Assembly: GCF_036417845.1 (NCBI RefSeq)
Contig: NC_089978.1
Coordinates: forward strand, 136,270,288-136,334,287
DNA from: Apteryx mantelli
Lineage: Eukaryota; Chordata; Aves; Apterygiformes; Apterygidae
Direction: 5' to 3'
Length of the DNA stretch: 64,000 nucleotides
Made by a program: the position numbers and the translations under genes. Of the stretch, positions 1 to 14,600 are shown one piece after another (within the stretch, counting starts at the first letter, position 1; each line of letters opens with the position of its first letter). Under the pieces are notes generated by a model, which did no database searches, was not told the origin of the DNA, and was given only the letters and a program-made list of their open reading frames with translations.

Positions 1-164
1 TAAATTCAAAGTGAGTTTTGTTATACAAGCAACTTGCTAAAATGGTCTAAGGGCAGCCTTCCTCTGATGATTGCTGTTACAGAGGCTAATTTCCCTCCCC
101 TAACTTCTATTAGATCTAGTGCTACTATCAGGGTACAAGAATGGCAGCATCCTTTGGGCCTACT

Positions 165-1831
165 TTTAATAGACTGCAGAATCTCTCTTAGGAGTGAGGA
201 TGTCATTACCAACATCATTACTGGCATTTAAATTAAGGCTAGGAAGTTGCTTTCACACTGTATAGCCATTTGCTAAGCACTGTACTTCCTCTCAATTTTG
301 TTTGTCTAATGGGGTGTGAATATCTAGCCCCTTCCAAAGACCTGTAATGTTTTCCTACCCATGCTATTAGGCCTCTTCAGGTGACCCTAAAGCCCTCCTC
401 CAACTGTAGGCACTTCCCATACAGAAGAGACTTATGTTCCACTGGAAAATTAATCTGAAACTTTGAAAAAACACAGAAGAGCTGAGACAGCATTTAGAAG
501 ATGTCTTACTTTTAGGGCACTTACCTCTTAGTGCTTTGTGTAACTTTCTCAGCTTGCTTTTTTGTTGTTTTTGTGGGGGGGGGTGTGTGTGTGTGTTTTT
601 TTTAAAGCAGAGTTGCTTCTGGAAGAAGAGAATTCTGCTCAGCTTCATCTCCTCTGGCAAACTGTCTAGAAAACTTCAGAATATCATATTTGATCCTTAA
701 AAAAAAATGGTGTGTGGGCTGAAAGTGAGGGTTCATTTACTCTACCACTTAGAAAGGAGAAGTAGCATTAAAGTATCAGAATTCAGTTGGTGGGAGTGTG
801 TTTTTTTTTTCTTTCAAACTGAGGAAGAGAAATACTTGTTTTACAACAATGACAACCAAAAAAAGGAGCCTGAGGCAGGAGATGCAATCCTGCCAGCTTA
901 AACTTTGTCCCATAAGCTCTCCTTAGGAGAATGAAGACAGACATGAACCCCCCCACAAACTGGTAAGAGAACACACACACACAAAAAAAAACCCAACCCC
1001 CAGCCCATTTTATGAAGAGCCTTAGCACTTCCGAAGACTGCTTTGGATCTGTAAATTATTCCCTAGCACAATGGCAAGACAAACCTAGTGCTGCAGGGTT
1101 CTCTAAGGTAAAGCACCCCTCTCCCCCCTTTTTTTTCCATCACCTTGAACTCAGTATGAATCCTCTTCTGACTGGCTTAAAGGGGAGCAGCTGGAGTGAA
1201 CAGCTGTCACAACACTTAGCCTTCAATCTGCATCTCTACAGGAAACAAAGCTAAAGCAGCTCCTGTTGCCTTGGGCCTTCAGGTTTGGTATGCCTCCTGG
1301 ATTGGCTATTAAACCCTGTTATGAACAGCCTGGGTATTTTTAGAACAGTGGAACAGAGGCAGCCCCTTTGGCTCTAACTCTCGTTTGTCCACTTCTGTCA
1401 CTTGGAATTTACTTGTTCCCCTTTCTAAGTGCCTCAAGTTCTGGCACAGCAAGATTCAGAAATAACTACACAGGATCTAACAGACCTGCTGTGGCAAAAG
1501 GGACAGGGCAGTTCCCTGTCAGAAGTCTGTTAGGGCAGAAAAAAATCCCCCTCCCTTCTTTACATGGTGTATGGAAGAAGCATATTTGAAACCATGAAGA
1601 AAGAAAGAAGTTAAGGCCCAGGTGGGAGTTTTCCTCCCCCTTGTAGCACCATAAAGAGACCAAGACACAGACTTGTGCATGGCAGTTCAACTCAGTTAAT
1701 TTCCTTCTCATTCTTTTTTGTATGCAACATCATGTGGGATGGTCCCCTCTTTCGCCACCCAAGCAGGACACTCCAAAGCTGTCAGCTGCACTGGGATCAG
1801 AGCAAAAGGGAGACCTCTAGCTTCAGAGCTA
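165..1831 (-). other. PHC1: PHC1 3'UTR, approximate
   Basis: Minus-strand sequence after the stop at 1832. The only poly(A)-signal-like hexamer I found in this stretch is ATTAAA (plus TTTAAT, 165-170), implying a 3'UTR of about 1.65 kb. It includes a G/GT/T low-complexity tract at about 571-603. The exact end is inferred, not shown. Confidence 0.45.
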
Positions 1832-1986
1832 TTAGGTCTCCTTGAGGACATTGATCTTGGCACAAATCTTGAGAGCTGGTCCCAGCTTGATGTTCATGGC
1901 ACTCATGAGATGTTCCTCCTTGAGAAGCAACAGGGCCTGGCCATCAATTTCCTGTGACCGAAACTCCTCAGCAATCTCCTGGCAGC
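1832..1986 (-). CDS. PHC1: PHC1 coding exon 14 (end of SAM domain, stop)
   Basis: 155 bp entered in phase 1: [20 protein letters not shown], then [20 protein letters not shown] and the C-terminal [10 protein letters not shown]. Stop TAA at 1834-1832. These residues form the SAM polymer interface in PHC proteins. Confidence 0.96.
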
Positions 1987-4900
1987 CTGTGAAGCCAAGA
2001 AAATAGCACTGAGAAACGTGTGCTCCAGGCACTCTCCTCATTCCCACTCTTGGGACAGCTAGCAGGTACAGAAAGCAGGCTAGGAATCAAACTAACCCCC
2101 CTTCTCCCACCAAGCTCTACTCCACAGGCTGCCTGAGGCCACAGGCTCCTTGAGGAATTAAGGGAGTCCACCTATATAGTCCACTCCAGGTCAGAAACTG
2201 TACAGCATGCAATAAAAGCACCAGGCACCTCATTTGGACTTGCAGGGCCTCTCACTGCCAGAAAGACAACCAACAATTTTTCCCATGCTGGATCACAGGA
2301 CAGCAGGAGAGAGCTTAACTTCACCTTGCAGAGATGCAATGAACTCAGACACCTCCTCTACACTCCAACGACTAGGATTGCTGGATAGGAAGACTGGGTT
2401 GATGCCATGTACATCTGGGGTGGGTGCAGCCATAGTGGAGTTTGACAGGTCCCTCTCTCCATGACTGGCCCTCACTGACAGGGGCCCTGGAGATGTAGGG
2501 GACAAAGCCTCATCATAGCTGGAGTTATCAGAGCCGCGACTGGAATCTTCTTGGCCCTACAAGCCCACAGGAAAGAAAGAAAAGCAAAGGCATTTATAAG
2601 AAATTCACAATTAAGTGCAAAACAAGACAGTGGGAACAGCAGAAGTTGTCCCAACAGTCCCTGTCTCAGGCTGTTGGTCCAGGGGCAGCTGACACAAGAG
2701 CTCACTGATGCCAGAAGAGGCAGGATGCCTCTTTCCTCACTTCCTCTTTGCTCTTCTTTCTCTCCACCCTCCCCCAGTCCATTCATCTTCCTCATGCCAG
2801 CTCTGGAACTCATTAGATCCCTTCTACGATCTGATTAAAAACTCATTAAGCTGGAAGAAAGCTAATCAAACAGGAAAAATGTTTTGTTTTATACCAAGGC
2901 TTTCAGCTGGTCTCACTCACTGCGAGCTCTGTAACACGTGCTGCAATTAACACAGAGCAAACTGAATAAGTACAAGTATGAATTCACTATCTGCAGCTGA
3001 TGCACAATTGGAACAGTTCACTGTGTCTTGTGTAATAACTGTGTCAATGTGCACTTTGCACATGCTGTATGCCTACAGATGGGTCATGCATTTCACCTCA
3101 GCTGTGAATGCATTTACAACAAGCAAAACCACACTTCACATCCTTGTCACTAAGACAGGAACAATGCAGAGGCAGAGTGAGTTAGGTCTGAACCAGTGTC
3201 TTGTGAAAGTTTGGCCTAAGCACTTGCAAGTGTCCAGGAACTCAGTCCTTGACTCAAAGAAGAGCAACCAGGACCATCCAGCAGCTAACACAGCTACAGC
3301 ACAGATACAGGAGCAGAGCACGTCCATTGTAGGAAATCTGTACATCCAGCAGTGACAACTTTTACAGTGAGCTCTGCCTGGACAGAGGCAGACAGGACTA
3401 TGTCCTTACCCTGTGGCGCTTGCCCTGGATCTTTGCTCGAGCAATTTCAGAGCTGCTGCGCCGTGGTCCCCGTCGGCGCACACGAGCATAGTTAACTTCC
3501 TGGAACTCCTTCATCTTCTTTCTCTGCAGCCGAAACTGATGGCTGCAGCTGACATTGTACCTCAAATAAGTAGAACCAGAGCAGCAGTTAGGAAACAGAA
3601 ACTACTTAAACAGCAACTGCTTCTTCTTTCTCTAGATGGGGATAAAATTCCTCTTTACCATCAGGTTCTGTTCCTCCTCCTCCTAAGATTTCCCCTTGGA
3701 AGGAACCAGTCCAGACTTCTGACACAAGCAATATTTGGACAGAGTTTTGATCTAACATCTGAAGGGTCGATTAAGTCATTCCCCTAAGGGAAAAGAGACC
3801 CATAACATGCCCTCTACTGTCAACAGAAGATGGCAATGACTAGTCCAACTTCTCCCTATGTTCTTCTCCCTATACTTCCTTGTTTCTTTGTCTAGTACCA
3901 AAATGCAGCAGACAGCTAACAGTAAGCATTTGATTAGTCAGCTGGATGTACATCTGACTGAAAAGTGGTTCTTCAGAGCCCAGTAAGAACTTCCCCCTTC
4001 CCAGCTCATTTCCTGAACAAGTCAGAAATCCTATTTACACTCAACATCAAATCTACCTCATCCTGGTCTAAAAGCATTCACAAACCATTAGGAGATCCAT
4101 CCCATGGAGGGTAGATCGGATGTACTGAAGTACTGTACACTACCTAGAGTAGAGGCACATGCCCAGTTCCAGATAATGGATAGTCAGAGAAAAGGAAGAT
4201 GGTATCTTGCTATTACCTTTTAGCACAGGTCATGGAACAAAACCTCTTGGAGCCACGGAACTGGGTGGCTGGGGCATACTTTCCACAATATTCACACTTC
4301 AGCAAGTTTGCCTTCTTATCAAGCTCTAGTGAGATACAGAGATGCACACCACTTGATGGTTTGAACTGAAGCAAACCATACATCATCATTCACCATTCCA
4401 CTACTGTTCCTCAGAACAGACTGACTCCAAACACTATTTTCTATTCAATATGTTATGCAGTTAGCTTGGAGAAGAATCTGGGAGAGGGGAGGCAGAAGCC
4501 CCCTAATTAGGGCCCTACGATGTTGCATAGTACAGTGTATTTCTCCTTTCATTATCCTTTTGCTGAGCAAGTAACAACTAGCATATCCCTCATATCCTAC
4601 AAGGCTATGGGGAGATCTTCATCACTGCACCTCAGCTGTGTCCACACATCTTTCACAGCCTTCAAAAAGTCATTAGAGACAGGAACGTTTCAGAATCTCC
4701 CGCTTGTTACTGACATAGGTGTATTAGGTCATATTTAAGAAAAAAAAAAAGTATTATCTTGTAGCACTCAAGAAAAGGAGCTCCTATGTCTGTAGCCTGA
4801 GTTTGAGTCTCTAAAGAGTTAGCGGAAGGATAAGAAGGAATACAAGTTCATAATGTATGAAGTAGATAAAGAAGCATCAGAGAATAAAAAAACTTTAACA

Positions 4901-7900
4901 TTTGCTAGATCTCCTGGTGCTGAAACTCACCCATAGAAGCACTGTCCCCTCCTGGGGAATTGCTGGACAGGTTTTCACTCTGTCCAGAGGGACCCCTTCC
5001 CTGCAGTGGTTTCTCAGATTCTTTCAATAGCTGAGAACAACCAACCTGGACAGGAAGAGAAAGAGTTCTGCCCATCAGTAAAGGCATCTGTGTGCCTACC
5101 ACTCTGTGCGAGGTATATGCCATTTGCATCTTATTAGAGCTCAAAAGAATCCCTCTGCCTACTGGAGGAGGTGGGATGCTGAACAAAGTTATTACTCCTT
5201 CCTGACCAACAGGCTTGGCAATACTGGCTGATCTTTGATATCTGTCTTGAATATCCTGCAATTCCACTGCAGGATTTCCCCTTACTTGCTTTAACTTCAC
5301 TTGCTGCTTGTTCAACATGCAGTGCATCTTTCCCTCCATTAAAACCGGAGAGAAGAACCTTCTTATAATTCCTACATAAATTATTGTTTTGAGGACTACT
5401 GAGGAAAACAATTCCCATCACTTCCCTCCAGCCCACTTTCTTTAATAACACCATTTAATACTTGCTTCATGAATGAAACCTTCCTCCTTTTCCTTCCTCT
5501 TTTCACTGCCTGTGTCTCAAGGGAAAAAGCAGACTTGGAACATGGGGAAAGAAACTCCTGTCCAAAGAAGGCAGACCACCACCCTCTCAAAAGAGATATA
5601 TATCTCCTTCTCTGCAGCACTGGACACTTACCGGAAATGGCTCTGCTCCTTCCTGGATGACAAAGCCCTCTATGATGTGTGTGAGGATCTGGGGCTTCAC
5701 AATGGCTTGTGGGGGTTTGGAGTCTCCCATCTGACGTGACACCATTGCCAGGTTTGGGGTGGGAGCCAGGGTGGGTGTGACTGATGTTGCTTCACTTGAG
5801 GTGGTATTTGGGGTTGCACTGGCAGCAGGATCAGATTTACCTGGAATGTTAAGACCACAGGAGTCACTGTAACCTTTGCTCTATCTACTCCTAATGTTCC
5901 CTTTGCAATATGAGATCAGATCATTAGCCAACACAGAACATAGCTTTCCTTTGCACCTCACCTCCAAGGCCACTCTTCTCCTCCATGTTTTTGGGGCTGT
6001 CTGTCACAGGAGAGGACCTAGCAGGCAGGACTGCATTGACACTGGGTGATTCCTCCTTCTCCTCCTCTGACTCTGCCTTACGCTTCACCGCTAAAGTCTG
6101 AGACTTGCCCTGTGTGAAGAAAGATGAACACATAAGCAGAAAGAGGACCCCCCTCAAATCACAGAACACCACAGATTGAAGGCAACAGGAGGGTACACCC
6201 TGCTCCATCTTCCTTCGTCTTCTGCCTAGTTCCTTCCCCAACACTCAAGCTCCCTCAGCAGTACACTCCTCTGCTTAAGAACATTTACCTAGTGGGAAGC
6301 AAAACTTAGGACATTCACCAGCACAGCAGTATGACTAGGATATGATGTCCCAATTCATCTTGATACACTGATATAACATCAAGACACTAGCACTGTCCCA
6401 GTCTCAAGGGATTACTCCAGGAAGAAGAAAGTAGAATGGCAGTCACCCACCAGTTTCCAAATAGGCCTTTAGCTATATCACTGTTTCTACAAAGGAAGAG
6501 AGTCAGAACAGTAAGGGAAACATGCTAGACAAGAGCAGAGTTGTCCTCTAGTTCTCAAAAAATCAGGGAGCCATCACAGGATTTGCCTGAAGGAGGAGTC
6601 AGAGTTTAGAAACAAACTGGTGCATTCTGCCCTTGACTACACAAGTGAAATCTCATGAAAATGAACAGTCTGAGGAGCCTGCTAAGGATACCTGGGCTAG
6701 CAAAGTGTTATTGTAACAGGGAGTTAGGCAGGCTCTAGCTGGACAGTTCAGAACAGCATGAAAGAAGCCTGTGCAGCATGAGCCATCTTCATTTTCCTCT
6801 GCATAATCTGTTGCTAGAGAAACCTTAGAAGCCTAGAACCAGCCCTAACTCTGTGGCCAATACCACACACCAAGGGGTCTCTGACCTGGTGGTATCCACA
6901 CCTATCAGGGAGAAGGGAGTTCAGTCTTCATGGCCTGTTCAGCCTTGGTCTCTCTCCTGAGAGACACAAAGGAGCCAATTATTGTTAATTGTGATAGTAT
7001 GTGATGAGGACATATACTCCCATTTGAAGTAGGACTGAGTCTCACCAACACATTTCATGCAAGCCTTTGAATGATCATGTGAAAGAGAATTACTTGCAGT
7101 CAATAATCCCTAGGACTGGATTGGAATTAATACATCTGAAAGGAAAAATCTCCATATTCCTTTCCCCAAAGGCCTTACACATCCCACATCACTGACCTGG
7201 GGCTGGACTGAAATTGGTGTCCTAGGAATGAACAAATAGAATCCATATGCTATCCTCCTTTTCAGTGGTGTCACTTACTGGTAACTGGACAGACTGCATG
7301 TAGAATGCTGCTGGCATCTGAGCCACAACTGGAGAGGAGGCTGTGCTCTTCACCGTGTGGGCTGTGCCTTGAACTTGCGCTAAGTTTACCCCTGTGGTGA
7401 GGGGAGGAGCTTCCTGTGAGGATGCTGGAGCAGATGATGGGGAAGCAACATGGACTTGGGAAACAGGCTGGACCACAGCTGGCATTCCCCGGGAGGTGGG
7501 CACTGCTGCAGGAATCTGAGCCAAACCCAGTGCCTGAGCTTGACCTGAGCCCTGCTGCCGTGTACCCACCACCTGCACTGGGATGTGTGGTGGAGGCTGC
7601 TGTGCTGCTGACATTTTGGCAGGCCCAAGCTGAGGTGGTTTGATGGGGGTGACCAGAGATTTTGACTGAACTGGAACAGGTGACTTGGTGGCTGGCTGGC
7701 AAGGGCTGTCCTGCTGGAGCTGAACAGGCTGTGGCTGGGACTGCAACATAGGTTGCACCACAAGGGTCTGAGCTTGTTGCTGGTTTTGAGATGAAGCTTG
7801 CTGCTGCGGGGTTTGAGCTTGCTGCTGCTGAGTCAGAGGTGGCGCTTGCTGCTGTTGCTGCTGAGCCAGCTGGAGATGGGTGGCTGTATGGAGGAGCTGG

Positions 7901-10900
7901 GACTGGCGGTGTTGGAACTGCTGCTGGTGATGAATGGCAATCTGCTGCTGGATCACTACTTGTTTCTGCAGGTGGATCTGCTGCTGCTGCTGTATCAGCG
8001 AGTGGGGCTGGATCTGTGTATATGTGGCTACAAACACAGGGTGGGAAAAGAGGGCAATACAGAAAATTAGCAGCAGGGCAGCTGGGAACAAAAAGAAGCA
8101 GGGATGGGAAGTGGACTTTTTAACCCCCCAGCACTGGTTCGAATTGTTAAGCTCCAAAATGACTGACAGCTTATTGGCAGAGGAGACTGGGGACTGAATG
8201 GGCTGAGATGAAATTCTCTCATTCACAGAGAGGGATAATTCCTAGAGAATAGCATCCTGGAACACTGAGGCTGGGAGGCATGTCGGGAAACCTCTCACCA
8301 CTGGGCTTTCAAAAGAGACACTCTTGAGAAGGCCCAATGGGCTCAAAGAGGAGGAGCAGGTCCCCACTTACCTGAGCTGATCAATGTCTGGCTAGGTGCT
8401 GGTGTAGCTGTCCTGGTCAGGTTCATGCCCACTGTTTGCTGTCCACCACTGTCTGCTTCACCCTTCTTTGTGGCAGCATTCTCTGTTTCTGTTTGGCTTC
8501 CCTGGCTGACAGTCACTGCCTGGGCAGCTGCTATTGGTAATGGCTGAACCACCCCTGTGCCTTTCCTTTGGCAGCTTCCAGCAGGGCCTGCTGAGGATGC
8601 CTGACTCAGTCCTGTTGAGGTCTGGTTCCCACTACTTGCCACCACACTCCCAGAGACACCATTGCTGCCTGTGGCCCCCTGGCTCAAGTTGAGGGACTGG
8701 CCTGTGCTGCCAGAAGAAGCCTGAGCCACTGCCAACGTCTGGCCTGTATTTGTGGCCTGTGGTAGGCCCAAAGGCTGGGAGTTTCCTGGCAGAGCTGCCT
8801 TCTGAGCAGAGCCTTGGAGCTGGGCATTAGTGGCTGAGGTCTGCTGGCTCCTCACGGCCAAGTTCTGCACCTAGAAACACACATACAAAACAGAGTCCAT
8901 TTGCTTTATGTATATTTACCTTCTGGGAGTTTAACAGAAGCAGATAACACAGATGCAATATGAGCTACTGAGATGCAGGCTAAGCTGATGTTTAAAGCCT
9001 CACACTGGAAGCTGACTAACATTGCAGGGCAAAGTTCAGATGTAGCCCTCCCAAGAAGTCTTATTAACCTAAACTCCCTTCTGCCCATCTCTGATGGAAG
9101 CTAAAGATCTCGTGGCACTTTCTGAACAGAACTTGAGGATAACACCATTCTTTACATACAGTAGATTCCATCATCAGAAACTAAAAGGCATGGGACAGCC
9201 TTCAGACCTGCCTGCCTTGCTCCTGCACTGGTAGGATCCACTTTAGCATGGCTCAGAAAGCACTGAGATTCCCCTTTAAGTTCAGCAATTCCTTTTTAAT
9301 TTTTGTGCCACCTGCCTCTTCTCTCTGTGCAGGGCTTTCCACTCAGGAGGCCCTCATCTCTTCTCATGGCATGCAGCCCTTCTGATTTCTCCAGTTTCTC
9401 TCTGCATTTTGGTGCTGCCATCCTCTGTATTTACTCCCTCTCCAAATGCAGTGTTATCTTCAAGTTTGATTGTGGCTGACTTTGCTTCAAAGAAAGAGCT
9501 CCAGACAAGACAAATACGAACTAACTAACTGCAGCAGAGGCAGAAAGGAGCAGTTCAGGTTGTTCAAAAATGCCTCTGGAAATCCCCAGAATGGGAAGCC
9601 ATGGCAGCTCCTTGACCTGGAGTAATATTTACAGATAAATGCAGGAGCTAAGACCCTGTGGTCTGTTCAGTCTTTGGCATCTTTACAACAGCAAACTAAC
9701 TGGGTCAAGGAATACCACCACTGGCAGAGGCTCTTCACTGCAGAGCACCTGTCCCACTGAAAACTGGACACAGAACCCACAATTCTTTCCACAAAAGGAC
9801 AACCAAGAAACTGCGAAGACAGGATTGAGCCAGTCTGTGGTTCACCCAAGAAATTTTAAGCAGAAATTAATCCTGTCTTTGAAGGCAAAAAGCAAATATA
9901 GAAACATAGTAGCAAGAGTGAACAGACCCTCCTGCATGCAGCAGTTATAGGGCTACAGGATGGGGATAAAATAGAGCTAATCCTCTACACAGGGAGGACT
10001 GGAGACAAAGACCAGAGTGTGGGGTAACTGAGTGCAGGACAGAGGGGAGGACCCTGGGAGGGGGTATCACTGACCTGGTCTGTGTCCGCATGGACCCCAG
10101 GAGACTGAGTGGGTGGTACCTCCTGCTGGACAGCGGCCACGGCCCCATTAGGCATCAGGATGAGTTGGGAGGCAAGAGGCACATTACGGCCCAAGGTCCG
10201 GTTTACCTGCAACAGGTTTCCCAGCTGCGGCTGTTGGGGAAGGGTCAGGTGATGTGGAACGAAAGGAATGGAGAGGAGGAGAGAAAGAAAGACAGCAAAC
10301 CACAAGCAAACAGATTACAAAGCAACACTGGGCTGCAATGTCACACGCTGCAAAACCCCCAACCCTCCTTGCACTGTAATGCTTAGCACAACCTGCAGGA
10401 GCAGGAAACTGGAAACAATTTCCTTATGGAAATGAGTGATCTTCTATCAAATGTGGGCCTAGGCCAACTCCCACAGACTGCCCAAGACTGGCTAGAAGGC
10501 TGGGGTATAATTTTCAGATATATATCCTGGACTGGTTGAGAAGCAGGGATACAAGATGTACATCCAAGACAGGGGCTGTTTGAAAAGAAGGGGATTACAG
10601 TCTGTACCTAAAGCCAGCTAAAATCAGCTGAACAGCAGAAAATATATTTCAGGTAGATAACCACACTCTAGATTAAATCTGATAATAATCAATGTTTTGT
10701 ATATAGCAGCACCTCAAACTGACTTAAGGGATGAGATATTTGTTCACATCAGTCTATGCTCCCAGACTTGCTTGAATCCTGACTTATGTGCCTGAGCTCA
10801 GCAGTGGTTGAAGAGAGTAATTTACCAGACATATATCTGTTCCAGCATTGAATGAGAAAAATAGATTTATTTCTGTGAGCTATACTCAATCTAGGATATA

Positions 10901-11659
10901 TATTTCACATTTATACTCTAGTGAGAAGTGCCATGGGATCTTTAACATCTATGCAGAGCAGAGACAAATATGATTCTTCAGGATCTCACCTGCACACCCC
11001 TAAACCACACAATATAAAGCTCATCTACCCTCAAAAGCTGAGTCCAGAGTCAAACCTGTGGTTTCAGGGACAAAAGATTCTCCATTTGCATTTAAAATAC
11101 ATCACGTGGTCCCTAAAGCTGGAGTTAGTCCAGAGGTAAGAATTTATGCTCATAGTCCCACACAGCAAAATGGGGTTCATGATCAGGACATGCTTTGTGT
11201 ATAAGTCTCTTACCCGGAGATACATCTGGGCCTGTGACTGGTTGAGAGGTGGTGAGGTGGTATTCCCAAGGAGCACAGACTGCGTCAGGGTTGTGGCACT
11301 GGGGGAACTCACACTCTGTGAGCGACTGATCAGCTGCGCAGCTGATGTGGTGGCTAGGTTGATCTTAAAAGAGAGAAAAGCCCCAAATGACATGAGAAAT
11401 GATGGGGACAAAGACACAAGTACAAATTCTCTCATTGGGGCACAGTCAGAACAGGCATTTTACAGCTTTTCCCTGCATCATCCTGCACGGGGGACAAGAA
11501 GAAAGAAACTATTGTCTTAAGGGGCTATGCAATCTAAACTTCTGGCTAGTTTAGATTTGTATGCTGAACCTGAGTATCACTGTTAACATGCAACTTTACA
11601 GAGATCCCCCCCCAAAAAAAGTCTTTCTCCAGCCTCTTAAGAAAAAAAAAATATATATA

Positions 11660-11699
<40 letters not shown>

Positions 11700-14600
11700 C
11701 TACCCTACAAACTCTTCCATTCTTTAAATAAGATTCCTTAATATAATTCCTCAATACTCAAGACAAACCCAGACCTCCTCTCACTCAACAAGCCACTTTT
11801 CCTGGGCCCAAGAAAGAAAAGAACAATCCCTTTCAAGCTCATCTTAACTCCTTCTCCTTCTTAGAAGTCTTGATCCTCTCCTAATCCATGATAATGTATT
11901 CTCAAAGCCTCAGCAATAAGAAACCAGTTTCTACCTTTCCAGCTAAGGGGCCTCGCTCACTCAGAAACCTTCTCCTGCCTCCTCAACCCCCACCAATAAT
12001 GACAGCACCCCAAATCTTCAAAATTGTCTGTATCTTGAGGATTCCCAGCAGCCTTAGCAGACGGATTTTCCTGGCTGATTTCCTTTCTAAAAGGACAAAG
12101 AGGAGAAAGAACAAGCAGGGCAAGGCTTTGGTATGTCTGGGGAAGCAATTACTTACAGAAGCCTGGGTAGTGGTGGTCTGTTGTGGGGTGCTGGTGTTGG
12201 GGGAGCTGGCCTGTCTACTGGCTGCAATTGTAGCCTGCAAGAGAGATGGGCAGAGAAATGAGCACCTGGAACAAACCTTTAAATCCAATCCAAATATTTG
12301 GCTTGGCCAGAACACCTCATCCCATCATCACTACCTTCTCCCATTCCTGAGAACTGGAACACAATATAATGACTACAAATCTCTTGCCATGCCCTACAAA
12401 ACAGGTGTAGCAACTCAGCAGGGTACCTCCTCTTCCCCAACCAGTTCAGTCCTGTACATCACCCAAGGCAGTAGACAACAGACACTTACAGTGTGTGACC
12501 TCCAGTCCTCCACCCAGGGGTATATATTCTACCACTGCCCCAGCTTGTCACGCTACAAACTACAACCCTCATCCTGCTGCTCCAACCCGCTCCAACCCCA
12601 CAACATTAACACTATGCTGGCAAGTTGTGCAAGTTAGTAACAGGTGTGCAATGATACTACTCCAGGCAACAAACTTCTGATTACAGCACATATGATTGGT
12701 GGAAGAGGGTAAATAATAGGTAACTTTTTCTGTCCTATATGATCCCATGGCAAGTGCCCTGCGTGGGTAATAAGTTCAGTTAGTCTATAACTAAGATTTC
12801 TGTGAAACTGGCAAGAGGATTCTATTCCCCCTGCACTATAAAGCTGCAGGTAGGGATTTGAGAACTACTCTTGAGGAAGGTAATCCTCCCCCTCTACTCA
12901 GCCCTGGTGAGGCCTCATCTGGAGTACTGTGTCCAGTTCCAGGCTCCCCAATACAAGAGAGACATGGAGCTACTGGAGTGAGTCCAGCAAAGGGCTACGA
13001 AGATGATTAAGGGACTGGAGTATCTCTCATATGAGGAAAGGCTGAGAGAGCTGGGCCTGTTCAGCCTGGAGAAGAGAAGACTTAGGGGAGATCTTATCAA
13101 CGTGTATAAATATCTGAAGGGAGGGTGTAAAGGGGATGGGGTCAGACTCTTTTCAGTGGTGTGCAGCAATAGGACGAGAAGCAATGAGCACAAACTGAAA
13201 TACAGGCAGTTCCGTCTGAACATGAGGAAAAACTTCTTTACTGTGAAGGTGACAGAGCACTGGAACAGGTTGCCCAGAGAAGTTGTGGAGTCTCCACCCT
13301 TGGAGATATTCAAAAGCTGTCTGGACACAATCCTGTGCAATGTGCTCTAGGTGACCCTGCTTGAGCAGGGGGGTCGGACTAGATGATCTCCAGAGGGTCC
13401 CTTCCAACCTCAACCATTCTGGGATTCTGGGATTCCTGAACTGATATCCGAGAACTGCAACTACTGATGAAGATGTTACACAGAGAGAATACTATTGTCA
13501 CATCACACATAAAATTCATCTTCAACCGAGGATAAAGTCTGACAGGTAAACAAAGTTGCTAAAAAAAAACCCTGCCTGACAGTTAGGCATTATACATCAT
13601 TTCAATTTATACAAACAGATCTCAATTAAAGAAACACATCCCTTGCTGGAGAAGACCTTCCCCAGATCCATCTTGCTAGTAACTGATAAAGAAAAAATGG
13701 GATCCTAAGCATAAAGACAAAAAAATTCAGAGGACACGGTGTGAAATTTCATGCACACAAGACCACATGCATTCTCAGAGAAACAACAATCCATGGTTCA
13801 TTTTAAGACAGTTTTAAAATGCTCCTTTATCCACTACTGATGTAATCATCCATTTTTTATTTAAAGGAGGTGAAGGGGTTAATCATATGCCTCCAGAAAG
13901 TATGTTCCCTTATGGGGATCCCAGATTGTATCTTGTCCTGCTCTTTAACTGAAAGTCAAATGGATATTTCCATCTAGCTTCCTGTTTCTTAGTTGTTTGC
14001 ATTACCTTTAAATACAGGTTTAGGGACTAGTTGTCTAATCATGAATCAGGACCTCATCCTACAAGTCACTGCATAAACAGAGAATGAAGCTCTTTCCCAG
14101 AGAGGAATTCCTTTCCTTCTGCCCCTTGGCAACTCACCTGCTGGACAGCTGCCAAGCTGTGAAGCTGGGCACTGTTAAGCTGCTGCTGGAGCATAAACTG
14201 ATGGAAGTATTGGGCTGCATTAGGCTGTCTCTGGAGTGCCTGAAGGGCCTGGAGAAAGAGGAAAACCCAATGTCAAAAATATCGTGCCCATGAAACGTGA
14301 TTAAAGAGAGAAATCAGGATCTAAATAACAGCCACGAGACATCCCTGGTCCCCATGAAAAAAGTGAAGCCACCAGATTAGAGCATCAAAATACGTAGTAC
14401 AAGTACAAATTCAGTAACAGACTGAATCATAGGTGTATTCCCAGACAGCAGGAAGTATACTTGTAAGACTAAAAAAAAACTCTTGGAATTTGGAGATGTG
14501 CATAGTTGAGTGGGAAGACAGACCAGTGTTCCTATATAGTACAGATATTTCAGAGGAACTGGGATGATAAACTGAAAAACTTGCTATACAACAGCAGGCT